From contig NZ_JAGGNW010000008.1 of NCBI RefSeq assembly GCF_018614875.1, positions 1 to 64,000 on the forward strand: a DNA stretch of 64,000 nt, given 5' to 3'. The translations under genes and the position numbers were made by a program. Numbering within the stretch: the first letter of the stretch is position 1; every line of letters begins with the position of its first letter. This document shows, piece after piece, positions 35,817 to 44,610 of the stretch. Origin of the DNA: Variovorax paradoxus (GTDB lineage Bacteria; Pseudomonadota; Gammaproteobacteria; Burkholderiales; Burkholderiaceae_C). Below the pieces are notes generated by a model. The model was given only the letters and a program-made list of their open reading frames with translations. It had not been told where the DNA came from and made no database searches.

Positions 35817-36952
35817 ACCATCTTTCCTTTCCGCGCCCGCAGCCGTCCGAGATCGGCGAGCGGCTGCGAGCCGAAGTGCGCGAGTTCATCGACGGCTGGC
35901 ACGGCAATCGGCACGGCGCGGCTGCATTCAGCGGTTTTGATCCTGCATTCAGCGAAGCTCTTGGCAAGCGCGGCTGGATCGGTATGGGATTTCCCAAGCG
36001 CTATGGCGGCGGCGGCTATGGACTGGCGGAACGTCTCGTCGTTCTGGAGGAACTGCTCGCCGTTCGCGCACCGATCTTTGCGCATGCGGTCGCCGAGCGC
36101 CAGAGTGGGCCGCTGCTGCTGCGGTTCGGCAATGAGCAGCAGCGTGAGGAGATCGTCCACCGGATTGCCGCCGGAAAGTGCTTTTTCTGCATCGGCTTGA
36201 GTGAGCCGGACTCTGGGTCGGACCTCGCATCGGTGCGTACGCGTGCCACCAAGGTGGACGGTGGCTGGCGGGTCAATGGCGCCAAGATATGGACGTCGAG
36301 CGCGCACCGCACGCACTACATGATCCTGCTGTGCCGAACATCGCCCGCGGGTGATGTCCGGCAGGCCGGCTTGAGCCAGTTCCTCGTCGACATGAAGACG
36401 CCCGGCATCACCTGCCGGCCCATTGTCAACATCGCCGGCGACCACGACTTCAACGAAGTCCATTTCCAGGATGTGTACCTTTCCGACGAGGCCCTCATCG
36501 GCGCGGAAGGCCAAGGCTGGAAGCAGGTCACGAGCGAACTGACGTTCGAACGAAGCGGCCCCGACCGCTTCATGTCCCACATGGGCGCGGTCGAGGAATT
36601 CGTCACCGCACTCCGGCAGCAGCCGTCGGCGGAGGGCGCCCGGACCGTGGGACGGCTGGTCGCCCACCTCTCGACGCTGCGGCGCATGTCGCGCTCGATC
36701 GCCACCATGATGACCGACGAGCAGGATGCCGCTTTGCACGCTGCCCTGCTCAAAGACCTCGGCACCTGCTTCGAGCAGGAGATCCCCGAGACGCTTCGGC
36801 TCGTCCTGCCGACCGAGCCCGAGCCTGGCGCCGCCGACGGGTACAGCGCGGCGCTGGCCAACGTCATCCTGCATGCGCCCTCCTGCACGATCCGCGGCGG
36901 CACGAAGGAAGTGCTGCGCGGCATGGTCGCCAAGTCCCTCGGACTTCGCTGA
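35813..36952 (+). CDS. Acyl-CoA dehydrogenase family subunit
   Basis: 379 residues from the ATG at 35813, chosen for its upstream AGGAG and its overlap with the preceding stop. GMGFPKRYGGGGYGLAERLV is the N-terminal helix domain; FFCIGLSEPDSGSDLASVRT binds the flavin; CTIRGGTKEVLRGMVAKSLG is the C-terminal end. It oxidises an acyl-CoA to the 2-enoyl-CoA, likely together with the preceding subunit, feeding the enoyl-CoA hydratase encoded next. Confidence 0.9.
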   Translation: MNHLSFPRPQPSEIGERLRAEVREFIDGWHGNRHGAAAFSGFDPAFSEALGKRGWIGMGFPKRYGGGGYGLAERLVVLEELLAVRAPIFAHAVAERQSGPLLLRFGNEQQREEIVHRIAAGKCFFCIGLSEPDSGSDLASVRTRATKVDGGWRVNGAKIWTSSAHRTHYMILLCRTSPAGDVRQAGLSQFLVDMKTPGITCRPIVNIAGDHDFNEVHFQDVYLSDEALIGAEGQGWKQVTSELTFERSGPDRFMSHMGAVEEFVTALRQQPSAEGARTVGRLVAHLSTLRRMSRSIATMMTDEQDAALHAALLKDLGTCFEQEIPETLRLVLPTEPEPGAADGYSAALANVILHAPSCTIRGGTKEVLRGMVAKSLGLR

Positions 36953-36997
36953 GCAGATTAGATCCAACTCTCAACACCCAACTCTCGAAGGCATCCC

Positions 36998-37789
36998 ATG
37001 GAAACCGCACTGAACACTGAGGAACTCGATCAACAACGGCGCGACGCGGTGCTGTGGTTGAAACTCAATCGGCCACAGGCATTGAACTCGCTGACACTGT
37101 CGCTCGTCAACGCCTTGGCGCGCGCCATCGAAGAGGCCCAGGGCGACCCGGAAGTCCGTGTCATCGTTTTGACCGGCGCAGGCCGGGCGTTCTGCGCCGG
37201 CGCAGACTTGAAGGACCCGGCCCGCAGCCGTCCCGAGAGTGGTGCCGAGTTCGTCAAGGCGATCGGCGGCCTGACCGAGCTGATCGAAGCGTCCGCCAAG
37301 CCTGTCATCGCGGCCATCAACGGGATCGCGGTCGCGGGTGGACTGGAACTCGTGCTCGCCTGTGACCTCGTCATCGCTGCCGAGTCCGCCCGCATCGGCG
37401 ATGCCCATTCGAACTACGCCCTGTTTCCGGGCGCCGGCGCCACCGCGCGCTTGCCGCGCAAGGTGGGATTGAACAACGCCAAGCTGCTGATGTTCACGGG
37501 CGACATGCATCCGGCCAGCGAATGGAAGGCCCTCGGCCTCGTCAACCTGGTGGTCGCCGACGACGGCTTCATCGGCGCCGTCGAGGCGCTGGCCAAGAAG
37601 CTCGCGGCCAAGAGCCCGCTGGTGCTTGGCCGCATGAAGCAGGCGCTCAATGACGCGCTGGATCAGCCGCTGTCCATCGGGCTGCGCTATGAGCGTGCTC
37701 TGAGCAACTTGCACCACTTCTCTGCGGACCGGGTCGAAGGGCTGGCGGCGTTCAAGGAAAAGCGCACTCCCCGGTTCACGGGTAAATGA
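36998..37789 (+). CDS. Enoyl-CoA hydratase/isomerase (crotonase) family protein
   Basis: 263 residues. The oxyanion-hole segments are AFCAGADLKDP and IAVAGGLELVLACDLV. The first catalytic Glu of enoyl-CoA hydratase (GGLE) is present; the second (usually in PExxLG) lies in DAHSNYALFPGAGATARLPR, where Glu is absent. The exact reaction may therefore differ from simple syn hydration. It follows the two acyl-CoA dehydrogenase genes in a beta-oxidation-like order. Confidence 0.88.
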   Translation: METALNTEELDQQRRDAVLWLKLNRPQALNSLTLSLVNALARAIEEAQGDPEVRVIVLTGAGRAFCAGADLKDPARSRPESGAEFVKAIGGLTELIEASAKPVIAAINGIAVAGGLELVLACDLVIAAESARIGDAHSNYALFPGAGATARLPRKVGLNNAKLLMFTGDMHPASEWKALGLVNLVVADDGFIGAVEALAKKLAAKSPLVLGRMKQALNDALDQPLSIGLRYERALSNLHHFSADRVEGLAAFKEKRTPRFTGK

Positions 37790-37843
37790 GCCTTCACCGA
37801 TGTGCGGTGTGACTGGATATCGACGACTTGAAGGAAACAGAGC

Positions 37844-39043
37844 ATGGAAACGAAAGACAAAGGGCCGCTAACCGGCATTCGCGTGATCGACATCGGCACG
37901 ATGGTTGCGGGCCCCGTTGCCGCAACCCTGATGGCCGACCTCGGTGCGGACGTGATCAAGATCGAGCAGCCGGGCCGCGGCGACTCACTTCGTCACATCG
38001 GACCGGCAGTGGAAGGTGAGAGCCTTTGGTGGAACGTCGAAGGGCGCAACAAGAAGTCCGTGACGCTCGACCTGCACCATCCCGAAGGCCAGCGGATTCT
38101 GAAGGAGATGCTGAAGCACGCCGATGTGCTGGTGGAGAACTTCCGCCCCGGCATTCTGGGCAAATGGAACCTCTCGTGGGAGCACCTGAAGCAGGTCAAC
38201 CCGAGGCTCGTGATGCTGAGTGTGTCCGGCTATGGCCAGACCGGCCCGTACGCGAACCGGGCGGGGTACGACCGCATCGCCCTGGCGATGGGCGGTACGC
38301 TGAACGCCACGGGCTATCCCGACCGCGCCCCGGTCAAGCTCGGCACGGCGATGGCCGACTACTCGACCGCGTTGTTTGGCGCGTACGGAATCATGGTGGC
38401 GCTTTACCACCGGGATACGTGCGGTGGCGAAGGTCAGCAGATCGATCTCTCGCTGTACGAGACGGTGTTCCGCTTCACCGACGTGATGGTCACGGCGTAC
38501 GACAAGATGGGACTGCCGCGCGAACGTACCGGCAACCTGCACTTCGCGGCAGCCCCGGGCGACCATTTCGAAACCTGCGATGGACGCTACATTGTCCTGA
38601 CCGTGTCCAACGACCGTATGTTCGGCCGCTTGTGCGAAGTCATCCCGGCCCTGGGCGAGGAAGAGCGATATTCGACTCACGCGAAACGTACGGCGTGCGT
38701 CGAGGAGCTCAACCTCATCGTCGCGGCATGGATCAAGTCGCTGCCGGTACTGGAGGTCTGCCGTATCCTCGAAGAGAAGGGCCTGGCTTACTCGTTGATC
38801 TACTCGATCAAGGACATCGTGGCAGACCCGCACTACGAGGCCCGGGGCACCATTGCCAGCGTCGAGCACCCGCAGATCGGCGAGCTGAAGATGCCCGCTG
38901 TGCAGCCCCGTTTCAGTGGGACACCGTCGCCGCAGATCAAGCCAGCGCCTTCTCTCGGTGCGCACACCGACGAGATCCTGCGTGAACTTGCGGGGCTCTC
39001 GGCTGGGCAAATTGCCGAGCTGCGCCAGGCCGGCACTGTCTAG
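37844..39043 (+). CDS. CaiB/BaiF family CoA-transferase
   Basis: 399 residues. GIRVIDIGTMVAGPVAATLM, LGADVIKIEQPGRGDSLRHI and ENFRPGILGKWNLSW are family hallmarks; the catalytic Asp is probably in MADYSTALFGAYG (about residue 172). The class III mechanism transfers CoA to a carboxylic acid. Located after the acyl-CoA dehydrogenase and hydratase genes, it may activate the acid that enters this pathway. Confidence 0.92.
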   Translation: METKDKGPLTGIRVIDIGTMVAGPVAATLMADLGADVIKIEQPGRGDSLRHIGPAVEGESLWWNVEGRNKKSVTLDLHHPEGQRILKEMLKHADVLVENFRPGILGKWNLSWEHLKQVNPRLVMLSVSGYGQTGPYANRAGYDRIALAMGGTLNATGYPDRAPVKLGTAMADYSTALFGAYGIMVALYHRDTCGGEGQQIDLSLYETVFRFTDVMVTAYDKMGLPRERTGNLHFAAAPGDHFETCDGRYIVLTVSNDRMFGRLCEVIPALGEEERYSTHAKRTACVEELNLIVAAWIKSLPVLEVCRILEEKGLAYSLIYSIKDIVADPHYEARGTIASVEHPQIGELKMPAVQPRFSGTPSPQIKPAPSLGAHTDEILRELAGLSAGQIAELRQAGTV

Positions 39044-39072
39044 GTGCTGAACTCATCAATGGAGGCACTTCA

Positions 39073-39798
39073 ATGACCATGTCTCAAGTCAAGACAGTCG
39101 TGCAGGATTCTGCAAGCGTGGTCTCGGCCATCGAGAGCCGCTTCTCGTGCCGTGCGTTCTTGCCCGACAAGCCAGTCACGCGCCAGCAGATCGACGAGAT
39201 TCTGCGGATCGCGAGTTGCTCGGCGTCCAGCACGAACACCCAGCCGTGGAAGGTGTATGTGCTGCAAGGAGATCGCCGTGATGCACTCGTCGAGGAGGTG
39301 TGCGCTGCGCACGATGCGACCAGCGCCGATTCTTCCCTGACTGCCGAGTACGGGGAGGTGGACGGCTACTACCCTGCGCAGTGGGTTTCCCCTTACATCG
39401 ACCGACGGCGTGACAACGGCTGGGGCTTGTACGGTGCTTTGGGAATCGGAAAAGGCGAGAAGGACAAGATGCACGCTCAGGCGCAGCGAAATTACCGTTT
39501 TTTCGACGCGCCAGTGGGACTCATGTTCACCATGGAGCGCGTGATGGGCCGCGGCTCCCTGATCGACTACGGCATGTTCCTGCAGACCCTGATGCTGGCA
39601 GCCCGCGCTCTTGGCCTGCACACCTGCCCCCAGGCGGCGTGGAACAACTGCGCGAAGATCGTCATGCCTTTCATCGGCGCAGGTTCCAATGAAATACTGG
39701 TTTGCGGCATGGCGCTTGGCTATGCGGACGAGTCCGCACCGGTGAACACTTACAGGACGCCGCGCGAAACGGTGGAGAGTTTCACGCGCTGGGTCTGA
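39073..39798 (+). CDS. Nitroreductase-family flavoprotein
   Basis: 241 residues. RFSCRAFLPDKPVTRQQIDE, then ASCSASSTNTQPWKVYVLQG is the FMN-binding N-terminus; FFDAPVGLMFTMERVMG and SLIDYGMFLQTLMLAARAL follow. Members reduce nitro groups, quinones or enoates with NAD(P)H. In catabolic clusters they may serve as ene-reductases. A second, divergent member is encoded at 45652. Confidence 0.85.
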   Translation: MTMSQVKTVVQDSASVVSAIESRFSCRAFLPDKPVTRQQIDEILRIASCSASSTNTQPWKVYVLQGDRRDALVEEVCAAHDATSADSSLTAEYGEVDGYYPAQWVSPYIDRRRDNGWGLYGALGIGKGEKDKMHAQAQRNYRFFDAPVGLMFTMERVMGRGSLIDYGMFLQTLMLAARALGLHTCPQAAWNNCAKIVMPFIGAGSNEILVCGMALGYADESAPVNTYRTPRETVESFTRWV

Positions 39799-39955
39799 CC
39801 TCAGCGCTCTACAGCCTTCATGCGGCATGAATAACGCTGCCTTCCGCCAGGCACTTGAGAGCGCGTTGTTCACGCCGTACTTCGTTCCACAGAAAGAATT
39901 TGCCGGTGTTGTTCGCAGGGATTCCCAATTCTCCCGACTGACGCAACGAAAACTG

Positions 39956-39968
39956 TCCACACTGTGGA
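39956..39968. promoter_or_regulatory. Palindrome TCCACA-C-TGTGGA upstream of the Bug gene
   Basis: A perfect 13-base inverted repeat located about 65 bases before the ATG at 40034. It has the same outer TCCA/TGGA spacing as the site in the IclR divergent region (31547), suggesting the same regulator. Confidence 0.45.
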
Positions 39969-40033
39969 TGTAGGGTTGGCGCTGCATGTGCGGCGCTTTT
40001 ACATTGATCGCTCGATAACTATATGGAGACAAG

Positions 40034-41002
40034 ATGATTTCCCGTCGTCAATTTACCCACATCGGTCTGGCCGCGCTCACGCTGCCGTCCTTGGCAATTG
40101 CAGCTCCCTTCACGTCACAAACAATCAAGGTGATCGTTCCAAATTCGCCCGGTCCAGGCACCGACGTGTTGGCACGATTCTTCGCGGCCTACATGGCGAA
40201 GCAGTGGAACTCAACGGTCTTGGTGGAAAACAAGGCAGGCTCCGGTGGCCAGCTCGCGACTGACTTTGCCGCCAAAGCTCCGCCGGATGGAACCGTGATC
40301 CTGATGACCACGAGTGCGCATTTCACCTATCCATATCTCTACGCAAAACTGCCGTTTGACCCCGTGAAGGACTTGGTTCCGGTCGCCCAGTTCGTTCAAG
40401 GTGCATTTGCAGTCGTGGTGGCGGCAGATTCGCCTTTCAAGACGGTCCAGGACCTCATCAACGAAGCCAAGCGCAAGCCGGGAACGATCAGTTTTGCTTC
40501 TGCGGGCGTCGGATCGCCCACCCATATGGCTGGCGCTCAATTCGGGAACATGGCAGGTATCAACATCGTTCACATTCCCTATAAAGACGCCTCGCAAGTG
40601 ATGACTGATGTGATAGGCGGGCAACTTCAAATGGGACTCGCCGGCACCTCAACGGCAATGTCGATGATTCAAGCTGGAAAGTTGCGTGCCTTAGCCGTCA
40701 CTGCTCCGAAACGCATCCCGGCTCTCGCCAATGTTCCGACTTTGGACGAATCGGGTGTGCGTGGGTACGACGTGACTTCGCCCATACTCGCGGTCACGCG
40801 GGCCGGCACGCCAGCAGCCACAGTCTCGGAAATCTCGCGGATCATGCTTGAGGCCGCCAATACGCCTGAGTTCAAGGAAATTGCCGACAAGCTGGGTTAC
40901 GTGATGGATTTGCAAGACTCGGCCAAACTGCGCATCAGTTTTCCGGGCGAATTCGCCAAGTGGAAGCGGATGGTTGAGATCTCTGGCGCGAAGCCGGGAT
41001 GA
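40034..41002 (+). CDS. Bug/TctC-family periplasmic substrate-binding protein
   Basis: 322 residues. It has an N-terminal signal with an SRRQFTHIGLAAL stretch and cleavage near AIAAPF. IKVIVPNSPGPGTDVLARFF, LVENKAGSGGQLATDF and TISFASAGVGSPTHMAG are Bug-family hallmarks. These receptors normally work with TctAB membrane proteins, none of which is encoded here. Orphan Bug receptors are typical of Burkholderiales and bind diverse carboxylates. Confidence 0.92.
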   Translation: MISRRQFTHIGLAALTLPSLAIAAPFTSQTIKVIVPNSPGPGTDVLARFFAAYMAKQWNSTVLVENKAGSGGQLATDFAAKAPPDGTVILMTTSAHFTYPYLYAKLPFDPVKDLVPVAQFVQGAFAVVVAADSPFKTVQDLINEAKRKPGTISFASAGVGSPTHMAGAQFGNMAGINIVHIPYKDASQVMTDVIGGQLQMGLAGTSTAMSMIQAGKLRALAVTAPKRIPALANVPTLDESGVRGYDVTSPILAVTRAGTPAATVSEISRIMLEAANTPEFKEIADKLGYVMDLQDSAKLRISFPGEFAKWKRMVEISGAKPG

Positions 41003-41091
41003 CTGTGACGGGCACCTTCTGACAAGCCATGTGCTGCGGTCACTTCCACGCGGTTGGCACCTCTTGCCGTCATTCGATCTGGAGCACGCCA

Positions 41092-42150
41092 ATGGCGTCG
41101 GTCCAGGCGATGCTCAGCGGCAGTGTCGGACCCTACGGCTCGACCGAAGCGGCCCAGGTCGCCGAGGTTGGCGCCAAAGCGCTGGAGGTTCTGCGCAAAT
41201 CCATCTCGGTGGACGTCCACACGCACGGCGGACCACAAGGCATCTACTCTCCGGCACCGCCCAACGACGCGCTTGCAGCCGGGATGCGGGCCGGCTCCCT
41301 TGCTGCAGTGTGCCTGTCGGAAATCCCGGATGAACCTCTTCTTGGAAGAAATGCAGCCGGGGTCACCGGCCTCACCCGGTTGCCCAGACCGGGTGAGCTT
41401 TACGCACACCATTTGGCACGACTCGCCTGGGGCGACGACATGGTGGCGCACCACGGCTTGCGGCGCGCACTGAAGGCAGCCGATCTGGAATCCGCTCACG
41501 CTGCAACTCAGCCTTCGGTGATCGGGGGTGTCGAGGGTTTGGACTTCATGGAAGGAAAGTTGGAGCGGTTGGAAGAAGCCCACCAGCGCGGCATCCGCTC
41601 GGCTCAACTTGTGCACTTCACACCCAACGATATTGGTGATTTCCAGATGGGCGTGGTGACGCACGAAGGGTTGACCGAGTTTGGCGCCGAGGTGCTCCGA
41701 GCCTGCCATCGGTTGGGAATGATCGTAGATGTTGCGCACGCCACCGAGCAAACGGCCAAGGCTGCGGCGAAAGTCTCCACCAAACCGCTGCTCTTGTCGC
41801 ATACAGCGCTTGCCGGCTCGCAGGCAATGGCGTCGACCCGATTGGCCGCTCGCTGCGTGAGCGCGGATCATGCAAGGGCGATTGCAGGAACCGGTGGTGC
41901 CATCGGGATCTGGGCCATCTTTCCTGACCTCGAGAAATACGTCGAGGGACTGAAGGAAATGGCTGACGTCGTCGGCGTGGACCATGTATGCGTGGGGACC
42001 GATCAACAGGTCGCGCCTGGTGTGCTGCAAGACTATTCGCAGTGGGTCAACCTGATCGCAGCGATGCTGCGCGGCGGGTTCACTTCCGAAGAGGCGGGGA
42101 AGATCGCCGGTGGCAATTACATGCGCATCTTCCGAGCCGCGGTGGGATGA
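41092..42150 (+). CDS. M19 membrane-dipeptidase-like metallohydrolase, copy 2
   Basis: 352 residues from the ATG at 41092, preceded by GGAG; an upstream ATG at 41029 adds 21 unlikely residues. The metal site is recognisable: SVDVHTHGG (HxH), GGVEGLDFMEG (bridging Glu), LLSHTALAG (His) and VCVGTDQQV (Asp). No convincing signal peptide was seen, so it is probably cytoplasmic. M19 relatives hydrolyse dipeptides or other amides and lactams; here, between a Bug receptor and DUF2889, it may open an amide or ester of the substrate. A 3' fragment of a near-identical copy lies at 13226-13693. Confidence 0.85.
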   Translation: MASVQAMLSGSVGPYGSTEAAQVAEVGAKALEVLRKSISVDVHTHGGPQGIYSPAPPNDALAAGMRAGSLAAVCLSEIPDEPLLGRNAAGVTGLTRLPRPGELYAHHLARLAWGDDMVAHHGLRRALKAADLESAHAATQPSVIGGVEGLDFMEGKLERLEEAHQRGIRSAQLVHFTPNDIGDFQMGVVTHEGLTEFGAEVLRACHRLGMIVDVAHATEQTAKAAAKVSTKPLLLSHTALAGSQAMASTRLAARCVSADHARAIAGTGGAIGIWAIFPDLEKYVEGLKEMADVVGVDHVCVGTDQQVAPGVLQDYSQWVNLIAAMLRGGFTSEEAGKIAGGNYMRIFRAAVG

Positions 42151-42175
42151 ATCACCAGCGAGGTCGGGGACTTTC

Positions 42176-42742
42176 ATGAGCACAGATGTAGTGACGCGCG
42201 AAGAGTTGCACCACCGCGACGTAGACATGCGCTTTTACCGTCGCAGCGACGGCCTGTTCGAAGTCGAAGGCCGCCTGGTCGACACGAAGACGCACCCGTT
42301 TCGGCGCTTGTTGGCTGAAGAGGATGCTCCGCCAGGGCACCACCTGCACGACATCACAGTTCGCCTCGTGCTGGATGCTGAACTCGTGGTTCACGCCGCA
42401 GATGCAAGGATGTCGGCAACGCCTTTCCACATCTGCCCAGGGGCAGCAGCTGCGCTGCAAGCCCTGGTGGGTCTCAGCATCGGGGCGGGCTGGAACAAGC
42501 GCGTACGCGAACTGCTTGGGGGCGTGGCGTCCTGCACGCACATCGTGGAGCTGTTGGGCCCGATGGCCACGACCGTGCTGCAAGGCATGGCGCCGCTACG
42601 CATCGTCTCGACTGACGATCCTGAAAACGACGCGCAGCGCCGCTTTCGTGTGGACAGCTGCTACGCGTTCGCGGCCGAACGCGAGGTCGTGGTTCGCCTG
42701 TTGCCAAACCTGCAGCGTGAGAAGCCAGGGGCGTCGATCTGA
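42176..42742 (+). CDS. DUF2889 family protein, intact copy 2
   Basis: 188 residues of unknown function. HHRDVDMRFYRRSDGLFEVE, HDITVRLVLDAELVVHAADA, FHICPGAAAALQALVG and SCTHIVELLGPMA carry the family pattern, including conserved Cys and His residues that could bind a metal. No signal peptide. It lies between the M19 hydrolase and a crotonase. The same neighbours occur in the decayed copy, so the association is a conserved unit. Confidence 0.85.
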   Translation: MSTDVVTREELHHRDVDMRFYRRSDGLFEVEGRLVDTKTHPFRRLLAEEDAPPGHHLHDITVRLVLDAELVVHAADARMSATPFHICPGAAAALQALVGLSIGAGWNKRVRELLGGVASCTHIVELLGPMATTVLQGMAPLRIVSTDDPENDAQRRFRVDSCYAFAAEREVVVRLLPNLQREKPGASI

Positions 42743-42774
42743 CCGAGCCTTCTACCGAACCAAGAGGTAAATGC

Positions 42775-43608
42775 ATGACTTATGAAGCGATCGAGTTCGA
42801 CATCGAAGACGGCATTGCGTTTCTGCACTTGAACCGTCCAGAGGCCAAAAATGCGCTCGATGACGTGATGCGGGTGGAAATCGCTGACGTCATCGGACGC
42901 TTGCGCAAGGGGATCGACCACAAGGAGCTCGATGTTGGAGCATTGGTGATCGGCGGGCGCGGCGGCGCCTTTTGCGGCGGCGGCGACGTGAAGGGCATGG
43001 CCACGAAGAAGACCAGCCAGATGATGCACAGCCGCATGACGAACGTCCAGGACTGGTTTCGCGACCTCCTTAAGCTCGAGATGCCCGTCATCGCGGCGGT
43101 GGAGGGGCCTGCTTTCGGGGCCGGGTTCAGCATCGCGCTGGCGGCCGACTTCATCATCGCCACGCCGAAGACGAGTTTCTGTGCAGCGTTCGGCCGCATG
43201 GGACTGGTGCCGGACACGTCCATCGTCTTCACGCTGCCTCGCATCGTGGGATTGCAGCGCGCCAAGGAGTTGATCTTCTCGGCGCGCGTGCTGGGTGCCG
43301 AAGAGGCCAAGGCGATGGGCATCGTGTACGACCTGGTGCCCGAAGGCGAAGCCATCGAAGCGGCCACCGAGCTCGCGCGCAAGATGAAGCTGGCGTCCGT
43401 GGCTGCTGTGGGGCTCACCAAGCAGCTGCTCCATCAGACCTTCGAGTCGAGCCAGGCGGCGATGGCGCAGGCGGAGGCGCTTGCGCAAGCCGTCGCCATT
43501 GGCACGGACTACCACGCGGATGCTATTCAGCGGTTCGTCGGAAAGTCGCCCCTGCTGTTCACGGGCTTCAGCGAGCGGAACTGGCGCAAGCCGACGCAGC
43601 CGAAGTAG
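42775..43608 (+). CDS. Crotonase-family enoyl-CoA isomerase-like protein
   Basis: 277 residues. AFCGGGDVKGM forms the first oxyanion-hole segment and GPAFGAGFSIALAADFI the second. Both hydratase glutamates are replaced (GAGFS; CAAFGR). The following GLVPDTSIVFTLPRIVG carries the Asp in VPD that is catalytic in PaaG-type delta3-delta2 enoyl-CoA isomerases. It is therefore more likely an isomerase than a hydratase. There is no counterpart in the decayed cassette copy at 12.6 kb. Confidence 0.85.
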   Translation: MTYEAIEFDIEDGIAFLHLNRPEAKNALDDVMRVEIADVIGRLRKGIDHKELDVGALVIGGRGGAFCGGGDVKGMATKKTSQMMHSRMTNVQDWFRDLLKLEMPVIAAVEGPAFGAGFSIALAADFIIATPKTSFCAAFGRMGLVPDTSIVFTLPRIVGLQRAKELIFSARVLGAEEAKAMGIVYDLVPEGEAIEAATELARKMKLASVAAVGLTKQLLHQTFESSQAAMAQAEALAQAVAIGTDYHADAIQRFVGKSPLLFTGFSERNWRKPTQPK

Positions 43609-43653
43609 CCAACCGCCCATTTGATTTCCTACCTGGCACAAGCCACATCAGCC

Positions 43654-44610
43654 ATGTTCAACCGCTCCAGCCTTTCGATTCCTGTCATCTGCGCACCCAT
43701 GTTTCTCGTCACCGGGCCCAACCTGGTGCGGGAAGCTTGCCTCGCGGGACTGGTGGGTGTTTTGCCACGCCACAACGCGAGGACGCTTGAGCAATTCGAG
43801 GAATGGCTGGATGCGATCCAGGCCGCGCGGAAAGAAGCGCTGGCCCATTCCACCAAGGTCGGCCCGCTCGTGGTCAACGTTTCCGCCAAACTCCCTGCGG
43901 CCGAACTCGAGGAGAGCTTGGCGCTTGCAGGTCGATACGGCGTCGAGACGGTCATCAGTGTGGGCGGCGGGCCGCGCGAGGTCGTGCGCGTGGCGCACTC
44001 GATGAGCATGGGCGTGCTGCACGATGTCATCAGTGTGGAGTTCGCGAAGAAGGCGCTCAGCCAGGGCGTCGATGGCCTGATCGCCATTGGTCTGGGCGGC
44101 GGCGGCCATTCCGGGCTTCTGTCGCATCTGACGCTGATCGAAAAAATCCGCACGATCTTCAAGGGGCCGTTGGTCATGGCGGGGGGCGTCTCGACGGGTG
44201 CCGGCGTGCGGGCCGCAGAAGTTCTGGGCGCCGACTATGCGTACATGGGAACGCGCTTCATTGCCACGAAGGAAGCCGATGCGCCGGCCGACTACAAGCA
44301 GATGCTCGTCGAATCGACATCGGAAGACCTCGTTTACACGCCCGACGTCACTGGCGTGTCGGCGAACTGGTTGAAGCCCTCGCTGAAGCGCTGCGGGATC
44401 GACATCGAGTCGCTCGCGAAGCCCGGCGCCGAGCGCTTCGACCATCTGCCGAGTGACATCCGGCCGTGGCGCGACATCTGGAGCGGCGGGCAAGGCATCG
44501 ATCTCATCGACGACATTCCCGACGTCGCCACGCTGGTCGCTCGGCTCGTCCGCGAATACCAGGTCGCCTGCGCGCGCCAGGATTTGCCTTCAGCAACGGA
44601 GGATAGATGA
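43654..44610 (+). CDS. Nitronate-monooxygenase (2-nitropropane dioxygenase) family flavoprotein, copy 2
   Basis: 318 residues from the ATG at 43654 (MFNRSSLSIPVICAPMFLV); a TTG at 43621 could extend it by 11. FMN-binding TIM barrel: LVREACLAGLVGVLPRHNAR, ALGLGGGGHSG-like IGLGGGGHSGLLSHL with the catalytic His, and GGVSTGAGVRAAEVLGADYA with MGTRFIATKE. The family oxidises nitronates or reduces enoyl groups (FabK-like). In a CoA-ester pathway an oxygenase or ene-reductase role is open. The stop overlaps the aldo/keto reductase ATG. Confidence 0.87.
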   Translation: MFNRSSLSIPVICAPMFLVTGPNLVREACLAGLVGVLPRHNARTLEQFEEWLDAIQAARKEALAHSTKVGPLVVNVSAKLPAAELEESLALAGRYGVETVISVGGGPREVVRVAHSMSMGVLHDVISVEFAKKALSQGVDGLIAIGLGGGGHSGLLSHLTLIEKIRTIFKGPLVMAGGVSTGAGVRAAEVLGADYAYMGTRFIATKEADAPADYKQMLVESTSEDLVYTPDVTGVSANWLKPSLKRCGIDIESLAKPGAERFDHLPSDIRPWRDIWSGGQGIDLIDDIPDVATLVARLVREYQVACARQDLPSATEDR

